A stretch of DNA of 64,000 nt. Origin: Hymenobacter taeanensis (lineage in GTDB: Bacteria; Bacteroidota; Bacteroidia; Cytophagales; Hymenobacteraceae). Shown here in pieces: positions 34,728-42,538 of the stretch. The stretch is taken from NCBI RefSeq assembly GCF_013137895.1, contig NZ_CP053538.1:1115501-1179500 (forward strand), written 5' to 3'. A program made the position numbers and the translations under genes. Position 1 is the stretch's first letter, and each line of letters begins with the position of its first letter. Below the pieces are notes generated by a model that saw only the letters and a list, made by a program, of their open reading frames with translations, ran no database searches and had not been told where the DNA came from.

Positions 34728-37601
34728 ATGAAAAGCAATCAAGGCTCCCTCTGGAGCAAGTGGGACCTACATTTCCACACCCCTAAATCTTTTGATTACC
34801 GAAAAAAAGGAACATCTAATGAAAGGATAATTGAAGTTCTTTCAAGTAAAGAAATTTCTGCAGTAGCAATTACAGACCATCATCAGATGGATGTTGAAAG
34901 AATTAAAGCTTTACAAGAACTAGGTAAAGAAAAGAATATCACAGTCTTTCCTGGCATTGAGCTTAGAGCCGACAAAGGTGGATCAGAATCAATACATTTC
35001 ATCGGCATATTTTCAGAAGAGGCTAATGTAGAGTACATCTGGGACACATTAAAAGGAAGATTGAGTCTTACAGATACCGACATAGCTATGGCTGGCGGCG
35101 ACGAGAGTATCGATTGCGAAATGGCCTCTGCATGTAAACTCATCCGCGAACTTGGCGGAATTGTAACTGTACATGCGGGTAAAAAAACAAATACGATCGA
35201 GAATATAACTAACGCATTACCTCACAAGCAAGCCACAAAAAGAAGATTACTTAAGGAGATTGATATTTACGAGGTTGGCAAACTGACAGACATATCCGAG
35301 TATGAAAACAACGTATTCCCTAAAATCAATAGAAGATTACCGTTAATATTGTGTTCTGATAATCACGACATTGATAATTATTTTGTAAAAGAAAATTTAT
35401 GGATAAAAGCAGATACAACCTTCAATGGTCTAAAGCAGATAATAAATGAACCTGACAGGGTATTTGTAGGCGAACGTCCTGAAGTAGTTAATAGAGTAAA
35501 ATCAAATCCTACAAAATATATAAAATCAGTTGAAATTAACAAAGCCAGCGCATCTAAACTCAAGGAAAAATGGTTTGATAATATCTCTATTGACCTTAAT
35601 CCTGAACTAGTCACAATTATTGGAAACAAAGGAAATGGCAAAAGTGCATTATTAGATATATTTGCCTTACTTGGCAATGTAAAAAATATAGACAAGTATT
35701 CTTTCTTAAAAACAGGTCGTTTTAAGAAAAATGAGAAAGCAAACAATTTTGAGGCAAAAATTAATTGGCACAGCTCAGAGAACCAAACTAGAAATCTAGG
35801 CACAGCTCCTGACGCTCACTCATCTGAAAGAGTTAAATATATTCCACAACAGTTCTTGGAAAAACTATGTAACGAAAATGAAGACGATTTTTTAGCAGAG
35901 CTCAAAAAGGTTATTTTTTCTCATATACCCAAGGATGAGAGATTGAACAGTGAAAGTATTGATGAGTTGCTATCTAATAAGAGCGAGGTAATCAACCAAG
36001 ACATTGAAAGACATAAGTTAAGAGTCAAACAATTAAATAAGGAAATAATTACTCTTGAACAAAAAAATACATCAGAATATAGACTTCACATACAGGGCTT
36101 ACTCGATCTTAAAAATCAAGAATTAATTGCTCACGAGAAGCAAAAACCTGAAGTTGTAGTAGATCCGACACTTACCAAAGATGATGTAGTAGCTGAAGCC
36201 AAAGCACTTCAGATAGCCACCATCTCAAAAGACATCGCTCTACTTGAGGAAAAAAGAAACAACAAACTTGAGGAGAAATCTAAAAATAATATTATCCTAG
36301 AGAATCTCTATAAGATACTTCAAGAAGTCAAAGCATTTCAAGGACTATATCTAGATCACAAGAATGCTTATTCAAAGCTTTTAGATTCTACAGATATTGA
36401 ATTCCATGAAGTAATTTCTATTAAAGTAGATACCGAATATGTTGAATACACGATAAATACATTGACACTTGCAAATGAAGCATTAGATACATACCTTAAT
36501 CCACAAGTAGATACAAGTATTGAAATACAAATACAAAATCTAAATAAAAATAAAATTGAATTAGAAAAAAGCCTCGATGAACCATCTAAATTATATCAAA
36601 AATATTTGTCTGATGATTTGGCATGGAATAAAAAACTAGCAACAATTCAAGGATCAAAAGATGAAGAAGAAAGTATCATATACTATGAAGAAATTCTTAA
36701 CTATTTGAATAACCAGTTAAAGAAAGATATAGAAGACAAAAGAGAAGATAGACTACGAGCAACTTCTGAAATTTTTAAGAAAAAGATTTCTCTAACACGT
36801 GTATATTCAGAATTATATAAAGCAGTAAGTTCCTTTATTGAAACTTACAAAGACATACTATCAGACTACCCCATATCACTAGATGTTTCATTAAAAGAGA
36901 GATCTATAAGCTCTAGATTTTTTGAATACGTAACACACGGTTTTAAAGGGAGTTTCTGCGGGAAAGAACCGGGGGAGGAGAGATTAAAAGGCTTGATCCA
37001 ACAAACTGATTTTAGTAACCCTTATGAGTATCAAACATTTCTTAAAAATGTCATAAATTGTCTTGAAATAGATTTAAGAGATGGCATGAATAATGAACCT
37101 AAAGATATACACACACAAATACGCAAGGATAGAGTTTTAGACTTTTATAACTATTTATTTGAACTTGATTATCTTGAACCTACATACGCCCTGCTTTTAG
37201 GCAATAAAAATATATCTCAATTATCCCCTGGTGAAAAAGGAGCACTTCTATTAATATTTTATTTAACTTTAGACATGGATGACAGTCCGTTGCTCATTGA
37301 TCAGCCGGAGGAAAATCTTGATAACCAAAGTGTATATAAAATATTAGTACCATTTATCAAACGCGCCAAGTCTAGAAGACAAATAATCATAGTAACACAT
37401 AATCCAAATATTGCTGTAGTATGTGATGCAGAGCAAATTATAAGCACCTCAATCAATAAAGCAGATAATTACAAGGTCATAATTACAAGCGGAGCAATTG
37501 AAAATCCGTTAATAAATGAAAAAATAGTGGAAGTTCTTGAAGGTACTATGCCAGCATTCGCAATGAGAAATACAAAATACAACTTAGCGAAGATAAGCTG
37601 A
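34728..37601 (+). CDS. PHP-domain + SMC/ABC-type ATPase fusion (TrlF-like)
   Basis: 957 residues from ATG 34728. N-terminal PHP phosphoesterase residues: His15/His17 in DLHFHTP, Asp50-His51-His52, Glu78 in PGIELRAD, His149 in TVHAGKK, Asp211/His213 in CSDNHD. Then an ABC/SMC-like ATPase: Walker A GNKGNGKS (299-306), a long coiled-coil and basic helical middle (about 420-780), signature LSPGEKG (832-838), Walker B LLIDQPEENLD with Asp858 and Glu861/862, and a switch His in VTHNPN. This matches proteins annotated as TrlF-family AAA-like ATPases, which I recall as conflict-type genes; nuclease action on nucleic acid gated by ATP is an inference. GC content is about one third, far below its surroundings, indicating horizontal gain. 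An earlier frame from 34593 overlaps the inverted repeat and is rejected. Confidence 0.85.
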   Translation: MKSNQGSLWSKWDLHFHTPKSFDYRKKGTSNERIIEVLSSKEISAVAITDHHQMDVERIKALQELGKEKNITVFPGIELRADKGGSESIHFIGIFSEEANVEYIWDTLKGRLSLTDTDIAMAGGDESIDCEMASACKLIRELGGIVTVHAGKKTNTIENITNALPHKQATKRRLLKEIDIYEVGKLTDISEYENNVFPKINRRLPLILCSDNHDIDNYFVKENLWIKADTTFNGLKQIINEPDRVFVGERPEVVNRVKSNPTKYIKSVEINKASASKLKEKWFDNISIDLNPELVTIIGNKGNGKSALLDIFALLGNVKNIDKYSFLKTGRFKKNEKANNFEAKINWHSSENQTRNLGTAPDAHSSERVKYIPQQFLEKLCNENEDDFLAELKKVIFSHIPKDERLNSESIDELLSNKSEVINQDIERHKLRVKQLNKEIITLEQKNTSEYRLHIQGLLDLKNQELIAHEKQKPEVVVDPTLTKDDVVAEAKALQIATISKDIALLEEKRNNKLEEKSKNNIILENLYKILQEVKAFQGLYLDHKNAYSKLLDSTDIEFHEVISIKVDTEYVEYTINTLTLANEALDTYLNPQVDTSIEIQIQNLNKNKIELEKSLDEPSKLYQKYLSDDLAWNKKLATIQGSKDEEESIIYYEEILNYLNNQLKKDIEDKREDRLRATSEIFKKKISLTRVYSELYKAVSSFIETYKDILSDYPISLDVSLKERSISSRFFEYVTHGFKGSFCGKEPGEERLKGLIQQTDFSNPYEYQTFLKNVINCLEIDLRDGMNNEPKDIHTQIRKDRVLDFYNYLFELDYLEPTYALLLGNKNISQLSPGEKGALLLIFYLTLDMDDSPLLIDQPEENLDNQSVYKILVPFIKRAKSRRQIIIVTHNPNIAVVCDAEQIISTSINKADNYKVIITSGAIENPLINEKIVEVLEGTMPAFAMRNTKYNLAKIS

Positions 37602-37620
37602 TACTGTTCCGAGCACTTAG

Positions 37621-37660
37621 ATATCAACGCCCCCAACCTAATGGTTGGGGGCGTTGATAT
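37621..37660. terminator. Perfect 18-bp hairpin after the PHP-ATPase gene
   Basis: Arms 37621-37638 and 37643-37660 flank a 4-nt TAAT loop. It follows the ATPase stop by 19 bases and marks the right edge of the AT-rich segment. Only a short T run follows, so it may act in both directions. Confidence 0.8.
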
Positions 37661-37962
37661 TCTCACCCTCCCGACCCGTTACTTTTACTGCTCTGACCAG
37701 TTTTACCAAACAAGATCCATCCTCCCGCACTCGCATCAACCCTACTCCAGCCAGGCGCGCTGCTACTACAATCCCCCGGCGGTGGTCTCTATAGACAGCG
37801 CTTAGGAGCATATTATCTCGTGCCTCCCAACCCTGGCGATAAGTTTCTACCTAATCAGCTGCAACGTAGTAAGGCAGGGGTTTCCACGTTTGGGATCTAC
37901 TAGGCGCAACACGAGCGGCCGGTCTCACATCAGACGGAGAATATTAGCCTAACAGCGGGCGG
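37661..37962. other. Gap with a possible ORF remnant
   Basis: About 300 bases. On the minus strand one frame from about 37943 to 37638 is interrupted by a single TAG at 37851-37853 and otherwise reads plausible protein (VYRDHRRGIVVAARLAGVGL, then VREDGSCLVKLVRAVKVTG), but no start and no family could be found, so it is not called as a gene. Confidence 0.3.
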
Positions 37963-38475
37963 CTACCACTCGTCTTTCAGCACTGACATGATGATGAGCT
38001 TATTATGGTACTAGCCGTGACGCAAGCTGGCCTGGCGCAGTCAACCTTCTAGCTTAAAGCCGGCTTTGGCGTAAGCTTTTACCCCGCCTACGTTGGGCTC
38101 CGAGACGGTGAGCATAATGCGGTTGAGGTGGAGTTCGGTGAAGCCCAGGGTCAGCACTTGCTTCGTGACTTCGGTGCCCACGCCCCGGCCCCAATGGGCT
38201 TTCTCCCCGATGAAAATGAAATACTCGCCCGAGTGGTTGAGCCGGGAAATGCCGGAGATGCCAGCGTAGCCAATCAGCTCCTGGGGTTCGGCGGTGAAGA
38301 TGCCCCGGTTGAGGCTGCTGGCATCCTGCAGGGTAGCGGCAAACCAGGCGTCGATCTAAGCCTCGGTGGTCATGGTCTGGAACGCCGACAGGGAATACTC
38401 GATGACTTCGGGGTCCTGAATCCAGCGGTAGAAGTGGCCTACGTGTTCCGGTTGCAGGGGAGCTAGCGTAATCAT
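37963..38475 (-). pseudogene. GNAT (RimJ/RimL-type) acetyltransferase, three in-frame stops
   Basis: Read from ATG 38475 to TAG 37963 in one unbroken frame of 171 codons: MITLAPLQPEHVGHFYRW, a stop TAG at 38356-38358, then IDAWFAATL, GYAGISGISRLN, IFIGEKAHWGRGVGTEVTKQ (acetyl-CoA loop), NRIMLTVSEPNVGGVKAYAKAGF, a stop TGA at 38041-38043, LRQASLRHG, a stop TAG at 38011-38013, then YHNKLIIMSVLKDEW and the final TAG. All motifs of the ribosomal-protein acetyltransferase subfamily remain, and no frameshift is needed. Each stop is one base away from a sense codon (CGA to TGA and CAG to TAG fit two of them). A small plus-strand frame (38128-38466) is an antisense shadow. Confidence 0.85.
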
Positions 38476-38604
38476 GTGGGGCAGTTTTGGGTGAAGGTAG
38501 GGCACTGGTGCTGCTCGTGGCGGCTGATTCGGGTGTGAGTAGAGCAGCTAAGTGGCCTAGAGGCATGGTTACAGAAACACGAATAAACTCCTGGGATACA
38601 AACA

Positions 38605-38730
38605 ACCGGTCATGCTTGCTCTGGTGCCCACTTGCTGAGGCCTCTCTGCCACTTCGTTTGCAGAGATCTAGGCCAGCTGAGTAGCCAACGATAGAGAGGC
38701 TGCGGCCCCGCTCAGCATGACGGTCTACTG
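38605..38730. repeat. REP-like element between the two GNAT pseudogenes
   Basis: ACCGGTCATGC near 38605-38615 is echoed in inverted form by GCATGACGGT near 38715-38724, the latter preceded by CCGCTCA. The CTCAGCATGAC core resembles the palindrome at 18810. The space between pairs imperfectly. AGTGGCCTAG is nearby at 38551-38560. Confidence 0.45.
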
Positions 38731-38786
38731 ACTTGCTAAACGGACTCATACCTGGTTTTTTGTGTTACTGGCTCCGCTAGGCCAGC

Positions 38787-39254
38787 TTATTTATACTTTT
38801 CAATTTCTGCCTGGAGGTCATTGATAAAGCCTTTGTCGGTGCCAATTTTCACAAATCCGCACCGCTCCAGTACTTTCTGCGAACCTGCGTTGTCGTGAAC
38901 CACTCGTCCGCATAAAGGCCTGGTGCTTTCCAGAGTCAGGAAGATTTGCAGGGCGTTGGTAGCTATTCCCTTTCTCTAGAAGCATCTGTTCAGCCAATAC
39001 GTGATTTCCGCGTCGCCTTCTATCTCAAATTTGGCAATGTTTCCCACAACAGTGTTCCCGACTATAATTGTCTACCTATGGATTGTTGGGTCGGTCAGGT
39101 ACCGGGTAAGCCTTTCCAGGTAGGCCTCCTTGTTGGTGCGTTCTTTCGGAGTGAAGGCGGCCAGGTAGGCAGCCTCCTCATCGAGCTGAAAGTGGAAGAA
39201 TAATTCCAGGTCTGCTTGCTCCGTTTTTCTGAGTTGTACATGGTTAGCCTGCAT
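38787..39254 (-). pseudogene. Second GNAT acetyltransferase, two in-frame TAG codons
   Basis: From ATG 39254 (MQANHVQLRKTEQADLELFF) to TAA 38787-38789 in one frame of 156 codons. It is interrupted by TAG at 39072-39074 (after LTDPTIHR) and TAG at 38976-38978 (after EITYWLNRCF). Between and after them the GNAT text continues: VGNIAKFEIEGDAEITYW, RKGIATNALQIFL (acetyl-CoA loop), CGRVVHDNAGSQKVLERCGF and KIGTDKGF. The second stop occupies the position usually held by an aromatic residue before GKGIAT. No frameshift. Same family and orientation as the pseudogene at 37963, so the pair is probably a decayed tandem duplicate or neighbouring paralogues. Confidence 0.82.
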
Positions 39255-39748
39255 TGCGCTACTGCTGTTAGTGGCCTTGTAGCAGGCGTATTATCCACCC
39301 GAAGGGAAATACTGCGCCAAAAGCTATTGCAGCGCAGCGTATGTGCCATAGTTGGAGAAACTAGGCCGGTAAAATTACTATTTCATGAACAGCTTGCATA
39401 TTTCCCGTATTCTGTGTTGCTTCTGGCAGAGTTTACTATTCTCCAGCATTTGTCGCGTATGCGCAATCCGCAGATTTCGGGCTCACTGGCCCGGGGCTGG
39501 TACTACTGCCGCAAGTAGCCTGCCGCCCTCCTGCGCTTTACCCGAACGCCCCGCCTGCCGCGGGGGTGGGGCAGCTGTCACTCTCCGCTCCACGCATTAC
39601 CAGGCGTAAAGCTCCACCCTAGTGGCCTAGGCTCAGCAGCAGTAGCCAGGCCGCACCTGAGCCTTTCAACAAAGCTACTTTGAGCTTCTCAGCAAAGCGG
39701 AGGCTTCTTTTCGGCCAGACCTTTGTCAGGAACTTAAAGCTCACTGAC
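39255..39748. other. Intergenic region, no supported gene
   Basis: About 490 bases. The plus-strand frame 39216-39518 (100 codons) lacks recognisable domains and overlaps the GNAT start antisense, so it is not called. AGTGGCCTAG at 39621-39630. A TACTTTG heptamer near 39676 may be part of a promoter for the SDR gene. Confidence 0.4.
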
Positions 39749-40642
39749 ATGAACAACGTATGGTTTATTACGGGTAGCTCGCGGGGCCTGGGCCGCAGCT
39801 TAACCAAAGCAGTACTGGCTAACGGTGGCCGCGTAGCCGCCACCGCCCGCCAACCCAAGCAACTCGCCGACTTGGTAGCTCAGTATGGCCCCCAGATTCT
39901 GCCTCTGGCCCTGGACGTAACCAATGCCACGCAGATTACCGAGGCTGTAGTTGCCGCCGTAGGCCACTTCGGCCGCCTTGATGTGGTGGTAAACAACGCC
40001 GGCTTCGGCATAACGGGGGCCGCTGAGGCTTACACCGAGGAGCAGGTACGCAGCCAGCTCGAAACCAACCTGTACGCGCCCATTGCCGTTACGCGCGCCG
40101 TGCTGCCGTACCTGCGCAAACAGCGCAGTGGCCACATCCTTCAGATCAGCTCTATTGGCGGCCGGGTTGGTAACGCGGGGGTTTCTGTGTATCAGGCCGC
40201 TAAGTTTGGGTTGGGAGGCTTCACGGAGGCACTAGCCAAGGAGGTAGCTCCGCTGGGTATCAAAGTGACTTCAGTGGAGCCCGGCGGCTTCCGCACCGAC
40301 TGGGCTGGCACCTCCATGACCTTCGCCCCCACCATTGCAGACTATACCGCCGTGAACCAGCGCGCCGACTACTTTGCCAGCGGTGATTTTGTGGCCGTGG
40401 GTGACCCTGCCAAGGCTGCGCAGGTACTGCTTGACCTGGTAGGCCACCCTGCGCCGCCCGTGCACCTGGTGCTAGGCAGTGAGGCCGCAGCCATGCTCAG
40501 CAAAGCCGACTCTGAGCGCAAAGCCGAGTTTGAGCACTGGCTGCCCGTTAGCCTCTCCACCGACCATGCTGAGGCCGAAAACTTCCTGGACACGCCCATG
40601 GGCAGGCTGTACCTCAACAACACCCCACCCGGCAACGCCTAG
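39749..40642 (+). CDS. SDR family oxidoreductase (classical)
   Basis: 297 residues from ATG 39749. Nucleotide-binding motif ITGSSRGLG (7-15), NNAG (82-85), catalytic Ser-Tyr-Lys with Tyr148 and Lys152 in YQAAK. The motif after the first strand lacks an early acidic residue, hinting at NADP(H). Many SDRs of this layout act on carbonyl or sugar substrates; the true substrate is unknown. The longer C-terminal extension (about 60 residues) after the core is typical of plant-type/DltE-like bacterial short-chain dehydrogenases. Followed by a hairpin and an AraC regulator in the same orientation, which might control it. Confidence 0.88.
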   Translation: MNNVWFITGSSRGLGRSLTKAVLANGGRVAATARQPKQLADLVAQYGPQILPLALDVTNATQITEAVVAAVGHFGRLDVVVNNAGFGITGAAEAYTEEQVRSQLETNLYAPIAVTRAVLPYLRKQRSGHILQISSIGGRVGNAGVSVYQAAKFGLGGFTEALAKEVAPLGIKVTSVEPGGFRTDWAGTSMTFAPTIADYTAVNQRADYFASGDFVAVGDPAKAAQVLLDLVGHPAPPVHLVLGSEAAAMLSKADSERKAEFEHWLPVSLSTDHAEAENFLDTPMGRLYLNNTPPGNA

Positions 40643-40697
40643 GCCAGGTAGGCCACCTACTCCCCACCACGGGCCAACTCTAGTGCGTGGCCCACCA

Positions 40698-40745
40698 GTG
40701 CAAGTGCCTCGTGGTACGCTTTGGCGTGGCACGAGGCACTTGCAC
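40698..40745 (+). terminator. Perfect 16-bp hairpin between SDR and AraC genes
   Basis: GTGCAAGTGCCTCGTG (40698-40713) pairs with its complement at 40730-40745 around a 16-nt loop. No long T run, so it is either a terminator or an operator for the downstream AraC-type regulator. Confidence 0.65.
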
Positions 40746-40823
40746 CAATAGCTACTAGCGTATAGCCCGGCCTAACCGTTGGGCATACTGCTTGTTACAC
40801 TTCACATACCTTGCCCTGGATTT

Positions 40824-41633
40824 ATGTCTGCCACCTCAGAAGCGCCCGTGCGGCCCGCCATTCTCTACTCCTGCTACTACAGCCAAAGCCGGGCCGGAGA
40901 GCAGTTCGTGGCAGAGCATGCGCTAAGCTTCCAGCTCTCCGGCACGCTCACCACCTATGATGGCTTCCGGGAGCAGGTTTTTCGGGCGGGCGACCTACGG
41001 TTGGTGAAGCGTAACCACTTGGTGAAGTTCAATAAGCAGCCGCCGGAAAACGGGGAGTTCAAGTCGTTGTCGGTAACGCTAGACCAGGAAACCCTGCGCC
41101 GTTTAAGCCTGGAGCATGGCTACCACGCCCAAAAGCCCCATAACAGCAACAGTGCCGTGTTGGAGCTCCCCATGACTCCGCTTTACCAGAGCTACCTGGC
41201 TTCGTTGCAGCCCTATGAGCACCTAGCAGAGCCCGGCAACGAGAGCTTGCTTACCCTAAAGCTGCAGGAGGCCGTATTGCTGCTGCTCAAGAGCAACCCA
41301 GAGCTCCAAGATGTGCTGTTTGACTTTTCAGAGCCCGGCAAGCTGGACTTAGAAGCCTTTATGAGTCGTCATTTCCACTTCAATGTGCAGCTACGCCGGT
41401 TTGCTTACCTCACGGGCCGCAGCCTGGCCACGTTTAAGCGCGACTTTGAGAAAATATTTCACCTATCGCCCAGCCGCTGGCTGCTACAGCGCCGGCTTCA
41501 GGAGGCTTACTACCTAATAAAAGAGCAAGGCAAGGCTCCTTCACAGGCCTACCTGGAAGTGGGCTTCGAAGATCTGTCTCACTTCTCCTTTGCCTTTAAG
41601 AAAATGTATGGGGTGGCTCCTTCCAGAATCTAG
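40824..41633 (+). CDS. AraC family transcriptional regulator
   Basis: 269 residues from ATG 40824. The N-terminal 150 residues form a beta-rich sensing half (an AraC cupin-like region including HALSFQLSGTLTTYDGFREQVFRAGDLRLVKRN). The C-terminal double helix-turn-helix is clear: FNVQLRRFAYLTGRSLATFKRDFEKIFHLSPSRWLLQRRLQEAYYL and YLEVGFEDLSHFSFAFKKMYGVAPSRI. It would bind DNA and activate or repress nearby genes; the SDR upstream is the simplest target. Effector unknown. Confidence 0.9.
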   Translation: MSATSEAPVRPAILYSCYYSQSRAGEQFVAEHALSFQLSGTLTTYDGFREQVFRAGDLRLVKRNHLVKFNKQPPENGEFKSLSVTLDQETLRRLSLEHGYHAQKPHNSNSAVLELPMTPLYQSYLASLQPYEHLAEPGNESLLTLKLQEAVLLLLKSNPELQDVLFDFSEPGKLDLEAFMSRHFHFNVQLRRFAYLTGRSLATFKRDFEKIFHLSPSRWLLQRRLQEAYYLIKEQGKAPSQAYLEVGFEDLSHFSFAFKKMYGVAPSRI

Positions 41634-42026
41634 AGAGCCAGATGGCCCGGTATAACACTTCTTATACAACCTGTTGCGCGCCATCACGTGCAATGTGCGC
41701 CTTGAGCGCTTTTCTGCTGGCAGTGCCAGGCAACTTACCGGGGCAGTCTTGCCCGGTAGCCAAGCTCTGGGTGCAACCGTAGAACTGAGAGGGCAGTCTG
41801 TTGGCAGTTCAGGGGGCAGCTGGTGGCCTAGTAACGGGCTTGGGCGCACGGTTGTAGTTCGGCCGGTGCCGCGCGCCGACTGGCCACAGAATTGAACCCA
41901 ACAATTAACCCTTACCCACGTTCTACTTGCATAATTCACAGCCCCTGCCTTATGTGCCTGGCTCGCTCCTCCGGAGTTAAGCAACGAATGGTAGCGAGCC
42001 ACAAGCCGTATTTCAGTACCCCCCGG
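41634..42026. other. Intergenic region upstream of the BLUF gene
   Basis: About 390 bases with no gene. TGGCTCGCT near 41958 is repeated inverted as AGCGAGCCA about 30 bases later, forming a hairpin immediately before the BLUF start region; it could be regulatory. A GTGGCCTAG copy is at about 41824. Confidence 0.45.
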
Positions 42027-42476
42027 ATGAACCATATAGTGTACATGAGCAAGGCCGTTAAGCCGCTCTCCGACCAGGATTTGCAGGTTCTGCTGGCCCA
42101 ATGCCGCCACGATAATGCCCTGCACAACGTAACGGGTGTGCTATTCTACAGTCACGGTAATATTGCCCAGCTACTTGAGGGCGACCCGACTATTATTGAG
42201 CCTTTGTTTGAGAGAATTGCCCTGGATGGCCGCCACTCACACGTAACCAAGCTGGTGGATAAGCCCATTGAGGCCCGTAGCTTTTCTGATTGGTCAATGG
42301 CCTTTCACCCCCTGGAAAGCGCGGGTTTTTCGGCCTTGGGCGGCTTTCTGCTCCCGGATAAAATACCGCCCCCGCCCGAAACCCTCACCATTGCTGATGC
42401 CCTGCTGGTAGACCTGGTACGCCAAGCCGTATTCGGGTCCGACGCTTCCGTTGCGCCTTCCCTTAACCTGGCCTAG
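42027..42476 (+). CDS. BLUF-domain blue-light sensor protein
   Basis: 149 residues from ATG 42027; the frame back to 41892 reads unlike a BLUF protein and is rejected. MNHIVYMSKA gives the flavin-contacting Tyr6, NVTGVLFYSHGNIAQLLEG holds Asn34 and Gln48 (the light-sensing hydrogen-bond switch), and SDWSMAF gives Trp89 and Met91, all conserved in functional BLUF domains. A C-terminal helical cap (residues 95-149) is unrelated to known outputs, so the protein probably signals by protein contact. The next gene, a PAS histidine kinase, begins 62 bases downstream in the same direction and is the obvious partner candidate. Confidence 0.88.
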   Translation: MNHIVYMSKAVKPLSDQDLQVLLAQCRHDNALHNVTGVLFYSHGNIAQLLEGDPTIIEPLFERIALDGRHSHVTKLVDKPIEARSFSDWSMAFHPLESAGFSALGGFLLPDKIPPPPETLTIADALLVDLVRQAVFGSDASVAPSLNLA

Positions 42477-42538
42477 GTTTCGGTTGTTCATACCCTACCA
42501 CCTTAGTAGGGACTTTTTTTCCGATACCGCTCTCCTTC

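Noticed and set aside
38054..38749. 231-codon minus-strand frame over the GNAT pseudogene
   Set aside because: It runs in a different phase from the GNAT text, is Pro/Arg/His-rich, and starts within a repeat; a shadow.
37963..39254. Amber suppression as the explanation for the internal TAG codons
   Set aside because: TAG closes many intact genes nearby (for example 26124, 49145 and 53545), so general readthrough is unlikely; kept only as an alternative.
39216..39518. 100-codon plus-strand frame opposite the second GNAT start
   Set aside because: No family, poor start context, partly antisense to the pseudogene.
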